NCBI GenBank assembly: GCA_964017155.1 | Contig: OZ024854.1 | Coordinates: 49,655,567 to 49,719,566, forward strand | Direction of reading: 5' to 3' | DNA length: 64,000 nucleotides | Origin: Oasisia sp. SBJ-2009 | Taxonomy: Eukaryota > Annelida > Polychaeta > Sabellida > Siboglinidae | Shown: positions 42,301 through 51,300 of the stretch, piece after piece | Layout: each line of letters begins with the position of its first letter | Position numbering within the stretch: the stretch's first letter is position 1 | The notes under the pieces: generated by a model | What the model saw: the letters and a program-made list of their open reading frames with translations, nothing else | Told to the model about the DNA's origin: nothing | Database searches by the model: none | Program-made: the position numbers and the translations under genes

Positions 42301-43734
42301 CCGCCAGGCAAACTGCAAGAAGTGCCCTGTAGAACAGTGAACTTGAGCCCTCCGCATACTATGACAGTCTCACTGTCTGGCAAATAGGGTTAGACTTTAG
42401 ATCCCCAGAAAAAGTTCATTTAGTTAAATGCGCATTCAGTGAAATGGTGTCTGAAAGCTGAGAATCTCCACAGCATTGTACTAGTGATATTTGTGGGAAG
42501 TGGGTGTTGTTGTATCATACATGAATAACAGGATGTCTCAAAATGTAATAAACACACCCTGAAAGATTACGTACAGTAAGCTTTGCAAACAAATTATTTA
42601 CGAGTAATTTCCTAAAAAAGTCATGTTTGTTGTATCACATTTTGAGGCCAGACCATGACATAAATCTTTCACTTCTAGGAAAGTGGCAATCTGAGCATGT
42701 AAATTATTTGTCACCATAATATTCCATCCTGTGGTGTTGACTGACACAAATAATCATGGACTAACCTGGCCCTCAGCTTGCAGCAGGCGGATCTGGTCAT
42801 GCAGCACTTGGTGTTTAGCACTCTCCTCTTTCCTCATCGCTCTCTCTTTCTTCAACTCTGGGCTCCAGAAAGTCTTGATACTATTCATGCTTGAACTCAG
42901 CTTATCCTTTGTCGATTCCAGGTCCTTTCGCAGCAGGGAGCATTCCTTATTTAGCTGTGCAATGTGCGTTTGCAGATCGAGGATTAGCGTGTCTTTAGAG
43001 TGGTACGAATCCGGAGAAGAGGGGAAGAACACATCCTGGTCATTTATGTACTCGTGGTCGATGGAGCGTGAACGCACAAGGTTGCTATGTTCACGCTCCA
43101 GCGAACGCGCACCCATGTGAGGTACATACTCGCGGTCAAGCGAGCGTTCGCGCCCGGAGTACGTGTTGTATCTCTCTGTCATGTCGATATGTCTATTGTG
43201 AGATCGGTCATGGCGATCTAGAGATCGATCGCGGCGATCCAGAGACCGGTCCCGCATGTATCCAGTGTGTCTATCCGAATATACACTGCGGTCCATGCTC
43301 GTCCGCCCACTGTAGTGTTCCCTATCACCCCGCAGCAAACTCTGGACACTGTTAGACCGGCTGTGTCCAGGACTGTTTGAGATGTAAACGGGAGAGTTGG
43401 GAGAGGGGATTGCATTTCCGAGCCCTTCCCCTAAATACGTCTGGCTCATGCTGTAGGCGGCGTTGATTGACTGGAGGTTCTCTAAGGGCATCGTGACGGT
43501 GAGGGGACTCCCGGTGCGACTTCCGTGTGTACTGCGAGTGCCGCTGCCTGTCACCGAAACCCCTTGCCCTTGCCGACGCGAGTGGTTCGGCGACACCAAG
43601 CAGCTAGTTGAAATGCTCGATCGCACACAGGGCACGTTCTGTGGCGAGGAACTCTGAACGCACCGGGAACGGTTCAGACTGTCCGTGGCACTTGCGATTA
43701 TATCCCGCCGCGACCGATGCGAGTTTTGATGCAT
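1..43734 (-). CDS. ERC: ERC/ELKS/CAST family scaffold gene, 5' two thirds (gene span, partial)
   Basis: ELKS/ERC proteins are long coiled-coil scaffolds of the presynaptic active zone and cell cortex. They bind RIM, liprin-alpha, Munc13/Bassoon partners and RAB6. Six minus-strand exons (42766-43734, 18405-18644, 17397-17543, 8975-9049, 4782-4904, 3838-4005) all join in phase 0, with GT donors and AG acceptors, giving 574 residues. Family hallmarks are SMNSIKTFWSPELKKER at about residues 282-298, RIDTQKQTLCARDESIKK and LLEMLQ in exon 2, SKGL at the start of exon 3, and an exon-6 segment matching the vertebrate stretch ending in ILQTEVD. The C-terminal third (more coiled coil, PDZ ligand) lies left of the window. 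I found no exon for the vertebrate segment around LQDELRTQRDLN between exons 1 and 2. ERC1-type and ERC2-type cannot be told apart; invertebrates usually have one gene. Confidence 0.93.
342..761. other. ERC intron 6, non-array part
   Basis: A short repeat of about 21 bp (ATTATTACACAGCAAAGATAC, roughly 3.4 copies) occupies about 342-415. The rest is ordinary AT-rich intron, and no exon was recognised. Confidence 0.5.
762..3860. repeat. 44-bp minisatellite built from the ERC exon-6 donor junction
   Basis: About 70 tandem units of 42-47 bp. On the ERC sense strand each unit carries the last 21 or so coding bases of exon 6 (GCCATGCTGCAGGCTGAC) followed by the donor GTAAGT and about 17 intron bases. 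The true donor at 3837/3838 is the right-hand edge unit. Units far from the exon mostly read GATGTAAGT; those nearer it mostly read the exon-identical GACGTAAGT. The open frames across the array are repeat artefacts. Confidence 0.95.
3838..4005 (-). CDS. ERC: ERC exon 6
   Basis: This exon encodes 56 residues, LDNVKAELAGKQTELCSLQ through EQQGAMLQAD. It aligns with vertebrate IDQLKQELSKKESELLALQ and KEQRAAILQTEVD. The acceptor is cacccag|CTG and the donor GAC|gtaagt (phase 0). The last 21 coding bases plus the first intron bases form the unit of the tandem array that fills the following intron. Confidence 0.93.
4006..4781. repeat. ERC intron 5, mostly a 24-26-bp tandem repeat
   Basis: From about 4210 to 4760 the intron is a degenerate tandem of CACCTTAACCTCTCACCCTG plus a short variable piece (ATCTGT, CTAT or CTGT). 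The ERC sense strand therefore repeats GGGTGAGAGG and TTAAGGTGACA. These resemble donors (GTGAGA, GTGACA), but the match to the real exon-5 donor (AAAGGTGAGC) is only 7-8 bases, so derivation from it is not shown. Confidence 0.85.
4782..4904 (-). CDS. ERC: ERC exon 5
   Basis: This exon encodes 41 residues, DLQIESLEMELRRLTADG through EKLLKTK. It matches vertebrate KIASLERNIRDLEDEIQMLKANG and ends like KFMKTK. The acceptor is gttgcag|GAC and the donor AAG|gtgagc, both phase 0. Confidence 0.9.
7243..7330 (+). mobile_element. Possible tRNA-derived SINE head
   Basis: CACAGTGTAGTGGTTAACAC resembles an A box, and GGTTCACGATGC about 50 bp later resembles a B box (GGTTCGANTCC). The sequence is decayed and cannot be a functional tRNA. 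A similar A-box-like string occurs at 58352. Confidence 0.4.
7997..8206 (+). repeat. Purine-rich (GA/GGA) tract
   Basis: About 210 bp of almost pure A/G on the plus strand with GGGAGG and GAGAGA strings. Such tracts can form triplex structures. Frames on both strands stay open only because of composition. Confidence 0.8.
8780..8925. mobile_element. Tc1/mariner-like MITE, degenerate
   Basis: Contains CTATTAAGGTCACC, GACCTTAATAGCAAGGT and a right end near AGTGGCCTTGACTGTGAGGT. The same palindromic GACCTTAATAG-type motif marks elements near 23077 and 31574. The ends are too worn to define a TA duplication. Confidence 0.4.
8975..9049 (-). CDS. ERC: ERC exon 4
   Basis: This exon encodes 25 residues, ELQTNRTSLDL through SMQTLMQTK. 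The join to exon 3 gives AQLTE-ELQTNR, matching vertebrate HLREELHRR. SMQTLMQTK aligns with ALQTVIEMKDTK. The acceptor is gatgcag|GAAC and the donor AAG|gtagga, both phase 0. Confidence 0.85.
11884..11980 (+). mobile_element. tRNA-derived SINE head
   Basis: GCGCAATGGCTCAAGGGTAGAGC resembles an A box, and AGGTTCAAACCCTG matches a B box about 45 bp later, followed by GTTAAAACCATGGGCAAGTT. The same head and linker occur on the minus strand at 50275-50610. Confidence 0.75.
12428..12605 (+). mobile_element. SINE body/tail fragment, same family
   Basis: GGCTGGATGCTTCCCACAGA, GATGGTGTCTGAGTGAACAG and GGATACTGAGCTACATTA match the 3' part of the SINE at 50275-50610 (minus) and of the copy at 34205. 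The tRNA head is missing here. Confidence 0.7.
12645..13588. repeat. 24-bp minisatellite with a 74-bp higher-order repeat
   Basis: About 39 units of CCCCAGTACTTACACTATAT plus ATGT. On the ERC sense strand each unit reads AGTGTAAGTACTGGGG, which contains a strong donor consensus (GTAAGT). From about 13198 a 74-bp compound unit (two standard units plus a TTTCCCCAGCACTAAC variant) repeats four times with starts exactly 74 bp apart. The array is open in several frames on both strands; these are not genes. Confidence 0.95.
14230..14443 (+). pseudogene. LINE ORF2 C-terminal remnant
   Basis: One frame reads KVALRWTPRGEG, like the KALRWTPPGKR motif near the end of many animal non-LTR ORF2 proteins. 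A second frame reads GLSWGKAQTAAKDRTLW then RNIVVASCPTGDDEDK and stop, the usual terminal motif. The two parts lie in different frames, so the copy is broken. Confidence 0.65.
14697..14829. repeat. 31-bp tandem repeat, about 4 units
   Basis: Units of GTCAATACATCTGTGACACC plus TTCAGTGCTGT are near-identical. The array stops exactly where the TIR element at 14830 begins. Confidence 0.9.
14830..16494 (+). mobile_element. Non-autonomous TIR element with TATCGA subrepeats
   Basis: The left end TAGTGCTGGTTCGATAC and the right end GTATCAAACCAGCACTA are inverted repeats with one mismatch, bounding 1665 bp. The interior has many TATCGA-type motifs and a run of about nine TATCGAAGG units at 16297-16385. 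No transposase frame is present. TAGTG termini fit the hAT pattern, but the flanking 8-mers (gtgtcaat and ttccagat) do not match, so the superfamily is unproven. Confidence 0.7.
17397..17543 (-). CDS. ERC: ERC exon 3
   Basis: This exon encodes 49 residues, starting SKGLAVKQLEEDRIDLEQ and ending DRDIAQLTE, a heptad-rich coiled coil corresponding to vertebrate SKGLPSK..LREE. The acceptor is ctgtag|AGCAAGG and the donor GAG|gtaggc. The acceptor is the edge unit of a tandem array at 17534-18100 that repeats this same junction. Confidence 0.92.
17534..18100. repeat. 48-bp minisatellite built from the ERC exon-3 acceptor junction
   Basis: About 11 units. On the ERC sense strand each has TCTAACCC (branchpoint-like CTAAC), then about 30 bp later GTCCTTGGTCCTGTAG followed by AGCAAGG, which is the exon-3 acceptor plus the first exon bases. 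The genuine acceptor (ctgtag|AGCAAGGGTCT, 17543/17544) is the left edge unit. Some units are shortened, near 17690 and 18020. Confidence 0.95.
18405..18644 (-). CDS. ERC: ERC exon 2
   Basis: This exon encodes 80 residues, beginning TQKSTIELLERQMKDFG and ending in LLEMLQ. The second half, LRKTVEEMEIRIDTQKQTL, matches vertebrate ERC LRKTLEEMELRIETQKQTL almost residue for residue. The acceptor is ttttcag|ACC and the donor CAG|gtttgt; both ends are phase 0. The first half (GPSCLPATTGDSSTDSMRR) is divergent, where vertebrates have a longer segment. Confidence 0.94.
19605..19690 (-). mobile_element. Decayed tRNA-like SINE head
   Basis: On the minus strand ATGGTGGTTAGATCACATGG resembles an A box, and ATGGTTTTAATCCACC resembles a degenerate B box about 35 bp later. 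No tail was recognised. Confidence 0.4.
20268..20910. repeat. 17-bp minisatellite, about 37 units
   Basis: The unit is ACCAGGAAGGCCACACA, nearly perfect. Variants differ mainly by ACGAGG versus ACCAGG, clustered at the left end and again around 20710-20820. Because 17 is not a multiple of 3, all three frames cycle through one sequence, which makes long open frames on both strands. Confidence 0.97.
21124..21617 (+). pseudogene. L2/CR1-type LINE 3' remnant
   Basis: Frames read pieces of the typical CR1/L2 RT C-terminus: YQALSST, SNPLYIPRVKTKAGTQAFS then AAPTV, a stop where Trp is expected, and NSLPVSVKS. An upstream frameshift separates HWLPVHVTSF. The element ends in GGATATTGGCGCAAAAG and an (ATT)n tail at about 21599-21616, as L2-like 3' ends do. 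Confidence 0.75.
23077..23190. mobile_element. Tc1/mariner-like MITE
   Basis: The left end TACAGTCAAACTTGGC and the right end GTGAGGTTCCACTTTACAGT form imperfect inverted repeats around AGTGACC / AGTGACCTTAATAG. It is about 115 bp long and noncoding. Confidence 0.5.
23248..23542 (+). mobile_element. hAT-like MITE with 8-bp target duplication
   Basis: 295 bp. The left end CATAGCTTTATGTAGAGA is inverted at the right end as ATCCTGCATAAAGCCCTG. It is flanked on both sides by CTACTGTG (23240-23247 and 23543-23550), a perfect 8-bp duplication diagnostic of hAT-type insertion. The interior contains GGACGGGTAGAAATAT. Inverted copy at 41484; a more worn copy near 37640. Confidence 0.88.
24006..24113. 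repeat. 54-bp direct tandem duplication
   Basis: Two adjacent 54-bp units starting CAGACTGATGTGTTATAATA, differing at one base (gtccactg / gtctactg). Confidence 0.9.
31574..31650. mobile_element. Tc1/mariner-like MITE, degenerate
   Basis: ATACAGTCACCTTGCTAATAAGGACACT and GGGCTTAATAGGGAGGTGTAAC resemble the ends of the element near 23077. Confidence 0.4.
31911..32655. repeat. 369-bp identical direct duplication
   Basis: 31911-32279 and 32287-32655 read the same throughout, separated by 7 bp (ggctgtt). I found no difference by eye. The sequence is AT-rich and noncoding. The duplication is either very recent or an assembly artefact. Confidence 0.92.
33426..33484. repeat. Pyrimidine simple repeat (CCCTCTTT)n
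   Basis: An 8-bp unit repeated about seven times on the plus strand, with one CCCCCTTT variant. Confidence 0.9.
34205..34515 (+). mobile_element. SINE copy, diverged head with shared body
   Basis: The head is a worn tRNA-like stretch ending AAATTTTGAATCCTG. The body shares TTGCTCCAGTTCAC, GGCTGAATGCTTGCCAGAGA, GATGGTGTTGGATTGAACAG and CTGGCAGGG with the copies at 12428 and 50275. Confidence 0.65.
36013..36050 (+). repeat. (GGGGT)n simple repeat
   Basis: About seven GGGGT units on the plus strand, a potential G-quadruplex. Confidence 0.9.
36840..37235. repeat. 30-bp minisatellite, about 13 units
   Basis: The unit is GGAAAGTACTGGTCTGTCCC plus CTGACCCGCA. The left half of the array has ACTGG and the right half ACCGG, so variants are segregated along it. 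One unit has lost a base near 37101, shifting the frame. It is in ERC intron 1. Confidence 0.96.
37640..37945 (+). mobile_element. Degenerate copy of the 23248-type MITE
   Basis: Shares GGACAGGTAGAAAC, ATAGAGATTGTCAGTT, TTTATTTCAGGTCATAA and ATTTTATCCTGC with the copies at 23248 and 41484. The termini are not preserved. Confidence 0.5.
38063..38163 (+). repeat. G-tract / CACAC repeat
   Basis: Six runs of 8-12 G separated by CACAC(A), a strong G-quadruplex candidate. Homopolymer lengths are error-prone in assemblies. Confidence 0.92.
39107..39352. repeat. (CA)n microsatellite, interrupted
   Basis: About 245 bp of CA repeats with regular AACACA interruptions and a few CGCACA units. Confidence 0.95.
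41484..41794 (-). mobile_element. hAT-like MITE with 8-bp target duplication
   Basis: 311 bp, inverted relative to the copy at 23248. The left end is CAGGGCCTTATGTAGGATA and the right end TCTCTGCAGAAAGCTG. Flanks are CTTCTGGG at 41476-41483 and again at 41795-41802, a perfect 8-bp duplication. It contains CCGTCTACCACCCGTCCACC. Confidence 0.85.
42766..43734 (-). CDS. ERC: ERC exon 1 (start codon, N-terminal region)
   Basis: This exon encodes 323 residues. The ATG at 43734 is the first Met after an in-frame TAG about 80 bp upstream. The N-terminus is basic and Ser-rich. LENLQSINAAYSMSQTYL (about residues 84-101) corresponds to vertebrate MENIQSLNAAYATSGPMYL. A central low-complexity stretch repeats DRSLDR/RSLDRE-type motifs. 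The coiled coil then begins (LDLQTHIAQLNKECSLLRKDL) and is followed by the nearly invariant SMNSIKTFWSPELKKER. The donor is CAG|gttag. The exon is clearly richer in CpG than the introns, as expected for a 5' exon. Confidence 0.94.
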
Positions 43735-44150
43735 CTCGAAAACTTGTGCGCCTTCCGTTAGCTGTCGTCTGATCCAAGTAACCGCCTCTGACCGCTCTGT
43801 CCCCGCCTGTCCCTAGAATATCCGGCCTCCAACGCCACGAAAATCAAATAAACCGTTACCTATTCCGCTCCACAATTAACCACACGCCCTGGCGAAACTT
43901 TGAAGACATAGTCTGCGGCCATTCCGTACTTTTCACATACGCATTCCGCTGTCTTCAAGACGAAAACCATCTTCCCCGCACAAAATCAGAACACTCCCAC
44001 CGTCGAAGCATCGTCTGCACGGCTGCCGTCAATCAATGACTCGTTTGCGTACTGGCAGTAAATTTGCCTACCCGGAACAGTTACAGCTCTAGGAAGGACA
44101 GGACAGATTTGTCACTTTAAGTCCCTTGTCGCCTACGAGAGTGCCGCGAT
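43735..44150 (-). promoter_or_regulatory. ERC 5' UTR/promoter region
   Basis: CpG-rich, non-repetitive DNA directly upstream of the ERC start, ending where microsatellite begins. No TATA box was recognised. Regulatory function is inferred from position only. Confidence 0.4.
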
Positions 44151-44154
44151 TTTT

Positions 44155-45680
<1,526 letters not shown>

Positions 45681-46243
45681 AACCATACAGTATCGCCGCT
45701 ATAGCGGCATTGAGACATACCTTGAATCCATTGCTGGAAAGGCATTCGCATGCTTTTTCCTCAATCGCTAGTATCGCCGACCAATGATATCTTTGTGACC
45801 CAACAGATTCAAAGCTAATGTCGGGAACACAACCAGAACGTATCCATTCATCTTCAACATAAGCTTTTTGCAAAGTACCTCCACATTTGCGCACTGAACA
45901 TGACTATAGACTCTACTAAATTGTGCGTGGCTTACATACGCCTACTCGGTGTAATTTTTCTCGTACACCAATTTGTTTAGTTCTTTCTTGAGTCACACCA
46001 GGACCCACGACTAATCCCTAGTAAACGTCACCGTCGTTTCGAGGGGCCGACGATCATGACTGGGGGCTCATTTTCAACAGATTTTCCGGGACACCCAATA
46101 TTTTGCTTCCTGTTGTTTTAATGAAGGAGGTAGGACCATAATATTATATACGTTTGACCCCAACAATTTTACAGGGCGTACCCCTTTGCCCCTAGTTTTC
46201 CTTAGTCTTGGTTATGCTGAAAGCGGTAGTGTTTTCAGACGCT
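45681..46243. other. Intergenic spacer between microsatellite blocks
   Basis: About 560 bp of non-repetitive sequence. No gene, RNA or element recognised. Confidence 0.5.
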
Positions 46244-47442
46244 TGCGTGTGCGTGTGCGTGTGCGTGTGCGTGTGCGTGTGCGTGTGCGTGTGCGTGTGC
46301 GTGTGCGTGTGCGTGTGCGTGTGCGTGTGCGTGTGCGTGTGCGTGTGCGTGTGCGTGTGCGTGTGCGTGTGCGTGTGCGTGTGCGTGTGCGTGTGCGTGT
46401 GCGTGTGCGTGTGCGTGTGCGTGTGCGTGTGCGTGTGCGTGTGCGTGTGCGTGTGCGTGTGCGTGTGCGTGTGCGTGTGCGTGTGCGTGTGCGTGTGCGT
46501 GTGCGTGTGCGTGTGCGTGTGCGTGTGCGTGTGCGTGTGCGTGTGCGTGTGCGTGTGCGTGTGCGTGTGCGTGTGCGTGTGCGTGTGCGTGTGCGTGTGC
46601 GTGTGCGTGTGCGTGTGCGTGTGCGTGTGCGTGTGCGTGTGCGTGTGCGTGTGCGTGTGCGTGTGCGTGTGCGTGTGCGTGTGCGTGTGCGTGTGCGTGT
46701 GCGTGTGCGTGTGCGTGTGCGTGTGCGTGTGCGTGTGCGTGTGCGTGTGCGTGTGCGTGTGCGTGTGCGTGTGCGTGTGCGTGTGCGTGTGCGTGTGCGT
46801 GTGCGTGTGCGTGTGCGTGTGCGTGTGCGTGTGCGTGTGCGTGTGCGTGTGCGTGTGCGTGTGCGTGTGCGTGTGCGTGTGCGTGTGCGTGTGCGTGTGC
46901 GTGTGCGTGTGCGTGTGCGTGTGCGTGTGCGTGTGCGTGTGCGTGTGCGTGTGCGTGTGCGTGTGCGTGTGCGTGTGCGTGTGCGTGTGCGTGTGCGTGT
47001 GCGTGTGCGTGTGCGTGTGCGTGTGCGTGTGCGTGTGCGTGTGCGTGTGCGTGTGCGTGTGCGTGTGCGTGTGCGTGTGCGTGTGCGTGTGCGTGTGCGT
47101 GTGCGTGTGCGTGTGCGTGTGCGTGTGCGTGTGCGTGTGCGTGTGCGTGTGCGTGTGCGTGTGCGTGTGCGTGTGCGTGTGCGTGTGCGTGTGCGTGTGC
47201 GTGTGCGTGTGCGTGTGCGTGTGCGTGTGCGTGTGCGTGTGCGTGTGCGTGTGCGTGTGCGTGTGCGTGTGCGTGTGCGTGTGCGTGTGCGTGTGCGTGT
47301 GCGTGTGCGTGTGCGTGTGCGTGTGCGTGTGCGTGTGCGTGTGCGTGTGCGTGTGCGTGTGCGTGTGCGTGTGCGTGTGCGTGTGCGTGTGCGTGTGCGT
47401 GTGCGTGTGCGTGTGCGTGTGCGTGTGCGTGTGCGTGTGCGT
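46244..47442 (+). repeat. Perfect (GTGTGC)n hexanucleotide array, about 200 units
   Basis: 1199 bp with no interruption that I can find. Purines and pyrimidines alternate strictly throughout, the classic Z-DNA-forming pattern. No stop codon occurs in most frames, so spurious frames of over 400 codons appear on both strands. Confidence 0.98.
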
Positions 47443-48283
47443 CCAGGTATTGTTCATGAAGGGGGAGACTGTGGTTAACTCGGTCGAACAGCTTCGTAAA
47501 GTGAATGATTATGCTTGATTATGATGTCAGGTGTTTGCGGAAGCCGTATTTTGGCCTGAGGAATTCATTGCTTTCGAGATGATTCGATCGTCAGGGCGCT
47601 GACGATGACAAGTTCTAGTGTCTCGCATGAGACACTCGTGGAGGATATGGTCCGGTAGTTTGCAGGATCGTATATTGTTCTCCTTTCTTAAAAAAACAAA
47701 AACAGACATAACATATTGGCTCTTACTTACATCACATATACAAAGAACTGATAATACTAGTACTAACAATAACATGCAAACTATGGTTACTTAAAACTAA
47801 ACTTGAACCTTATTTTATTTAGGCAGTGTACAACTATTAAGAAAAAACAATATTATTGCAAATAATATCTGCATGTTTTAATAATCTAGCTGCTAATAAT
47901 TATTAATAAAAAACAGAAATCCTAATAAAACTTTTTTTAAATATTAAGTGAAATTGATTTGTGTTACAATGTTCCGTATTGACGAATCAGCGTGTGTGAT
48001 CAATTATACTTAAACAACACAAAAAAGTAATTTACATAATTTCAACTTTAACCAAACGCCTTGCAAAGAAACGAGTGAATATTTCTGACGTCACCAAAAC
48101 ATGAGGTCATGTTCCCGGATTGTAGGTTCCGCAAGCGCGCTAAATTCGAAGATTGTTTACATGGTCGGATCACACTTGTGGACAGTCGACATATAATTAA
48201 GGTGTTCACACAGTTTTATGATTAACTACATATATATCACGACATTATCAGTTTACCAGCAGCAACATTGTTGTGTTCGCGAG
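47443..48283 (+). promoter_or_regulatory. RAD52 upstream region
   Basis: Single-copy AT-rich DNA between the hexamer array and the RAD52 start codon. A full palindromic CRE-type octamer TGACGTCA lies at 48086-48093, about 190 bp upstream of the ATG. Whether it is used is unknown; such octamers arise by chance. Confidence 0.35.
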
Positions 48284-48310
48284 ATGACTACAACTTATTC
48301 TTTTGGGCAG
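48284..48310 (+). CDS. RAD52: RAD52 exon 1
   Basis: Nine codons, [12 protein letters not shown] matches the human residues just before QYTAEE. The donor is CAG|gtaagg, phase 0. The ATG has G at -3. Confidence 0.85.
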
Positions 48311-51300
48311 GTAAGGTTAAAACAACGTTAAATCATCGACACATATCGATGATCTCAGTCAGTCTCAGAGTCAGACTCTATAGTACTATACTATGTCTAT
48401 GATCTATCATTCTATGACTGTCAACTCGCACCCTCGATGATCTATTCCACTGTCTCCATGTATCAGAGTCAACTCACTAACATATCCGTTGAAATTAATT
48501 TAAATGAATTGAACCCAGCTCTGCTCATTACTCAGAATTATACTTAAGGGTCAATGACCGTGTGACAGACTGGTGTTTACTTTAGGCTAGCTGTCACTGC
48601 CACTGGGCTGACAATTTGCTTGCCTTGCAGGCTTGCTTAATAATGCACAAATTGGGGCCAAATCGAAGCACTATTTGGGTCTCAAAACGCAATATTTGTA
48701 AAACATAAATATAACTGGGAATGCTGATTTATTGGGGTTAGGATTGGAGTTAGTGTGAGATATATCCAATAGGCAATAACTAATTAGCCAATATACAGTT
48801 ATAACGGCACACGTGAGTCAGTCGTGAGGTGGCGGGTCTGAATTCTACATAAGTACTCATCAATACAATCATACGACCCAGCTGTTCAGATGCAAAACAG
48901 GCAGAAGGAGCTCTATCAAAATACAGGGTGATACATTCACCATTCAAACCAATTTCATATCCCTTTCAAATTTCAGACATTAATGCCAAATGGGAGTTTC
49001 AAGAGTGAGATTCGAGCTCTGTACGTTACATCTAAATCTTCACAAGTTTTATGAACCCAGCTCTAAATTATATCACAAACTAATTCATTTGAATACATTT
49101 AATTTAGATTACTATTGACATGTAAACAATTACAGAACTGTTAACTTCTTCACTTTAGAATGAACTCAGACTTTGTGTATTCTGAATCACATGTAAACTG
49201 GGCGTGTCTTGGGTGATGATGTTTCAGGTGTCGTACAGTGAGGAAGAACATGCGGCCATACAGAGGGCGCTCCGACAGCGACTGGGCCCACAGTTCATCA
49301 GTCAGAGGAGTGGAGCGGGGGGTCAGAAGGTAGGGTGGATGCCCTGGGATGGGGGGTCAGAAGGTAGGGGGGATGCCCTGGTGTGGGGTGGGGGGTGTCA
49401 GAAGGTCGGGTGGATGCCCTGTGGTGGGGGTGGGGGGTGTCAGAAGGTAGGGTGGATGCCCTGGGGCGGGGGTGGGGGTGTCAGAAGGTAGGGTGGATGC
49501 CCTGGGGTGGGGTGGGGTGTCAGAAGGTAGGGTGGATGCCCTGGGGTGGGGTGGGGTGTCAGAAGGTAGGGTGGATGCCCTGGGGTGTAAAGTACTTTCT
49601 GGTGAACAATAAAGAATTCCTAATGACCTGCTCTAATGTAGCTTGGTGCACAGTTTGTCACTTTTTTATTTTCATTCACGATGACAACCTGAAACACTAA
49701 GTTCTTTGTAGACATTTACAGTCACTTTTCATAATCGGTAGGTATTAAAACATAAACATGACCATCCTCTGCATATCGCCAACTTTCTGAAATATATTTG
49801 TAAATACAATTTTGTGACAATATAACTATATTGTTGTATTTTATTAGAAGCAATGATAAATGTGGAATCTGTCAGGCGATTACTTTTATAAATTCATTGG
49901 CTGTACAATCCAATTTAACCTGAGTGTTGATAACTTGTTAGAAGTGGCTGTTGCTGTATTACATAATAATGATGGTATTTATATTCATACACGTACTTGT
50001 TTCAGTTGGCTTATGTTGAGGGCTGGCGACTGACAAATCTTGCAAATGAGATGTTTGGTTTCAACGGGTGGTCACACTCCGTGTCACAGCAAACAGTGGG
50101 TGAGTGAGTGTTTGTTATCACTTGTCACTTGTCACGTAGTGGATGGAGGATGGCACTGACAAACTAATGTTTTGATACCTGGTTTATAAATACACACCCT
50201 GTATTATTATAACATTGATATTTATGTTGGTTGCATTTCTTTGATGTTTTCATAGGGTTTGTACAGTATTTAAAAAGGTAAAAATAAGTTCTTATATAAC
50301 GCAGTATCCGGTCCTCATGACTGCTCAAAGCACTTTTACACTTTACTCCCCTGGCAGACCAGTTCAATCAAACACCGTCTCAACTTCTCTGGGAAGCATC
50401 CAGTCATAGGGTACAATTAATGCGTGAAGGCTGCTCATACACATATCCACCACTGTCTATAGCCAGGTACTCATTTATATAGCTTGGGTGAACTGGAGTA
50501 ATGTAGAGTGAACAAACTTGCCTATGGTTTTAACACCGCAGGACAGGATTCGAACCCGGGTTCTCTTAGTCGAGAGTCTGAAGCTCTACCCCGGAGCCAC
50601 TGCGCCGTACGTCATCTTAAGTTATCATTTGTTTTGCACCTCAAAAGTTCTATCTTCTGTTGGTAGATTTTGTGGACCACAACAATGGGAGATATTACAT
50701 AGGAGTGAGTGCTTTTGTCAGAGTGCAACTGAAGGTAAACAGCCACAGATGTCTCCACATGCTGTTATATCTCTGAAATTAAACATTGGTAGACAGACCA
50801 ATTTCTGTTGCCTGATAATCGTGGCCCTTCCCTCTGAGTTTCTTGAATTTAAGGTCTATTGTTATGCGTGGCACGTGTAACTTTAATCGATCTAATGAAT
50901 GTGTAGACTGGGGGGTATGTTCATGATTTTCTTCCCACATGATTTATATCACCATGTTAAATGTTATAAATACAATGTAATATCAAATAATATAAGATAG
51001 CAACTTGTGGCATCACGTCGAGTAGAGTAAGCTGGTTGTTTTGTTTTAGTCTTACAATGTATGTGCCTCTGTAATATTGTAAGTGTGGAAAGAAAAAGTT
51101 GAATTATACTTTTACTTCAAATGCTTTTTGAAAAGTACTTTTATTTTTTACTCAACATTTTTTTTCACTGTATTCCAGTAGTTTTGAAGTGAATTACTTG
51201 TACTTTTACTCAAGTAAAATAAGTCACCAGCGATGACATAGTGTCGATGTGTTGTGTTGAGGACGGCGTGTACCACGAGGACGTGGGCTATGGAGTCAGC

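Larger units (their letters stand above)
18645..42765. other. ERC intron 1 (24 kb)
   Basis: It contains the separately listed 17-bp and 30-bp minisatellites, MITEs at 23248 and 41484, SINE copies at 19605 and 34205, an L2/CR1 remnant at 21124, the 369-bp duplication at 31911 and simple repeats. Outside these (most of 25-31 kb, 32.7-34.1 kb, 39.4-41.4 kb) I see AT-rich sequence with no recognisable exon, nested gene or RNA. Confidence 0.5.

Noticed and set aside
46186..47518. Open frames of over 400 codons on both strands
   Set aside because: Pure GTGTGC hexamer translation (RV, CV or TH repeats); no stop is possible in these frames. Not genes.
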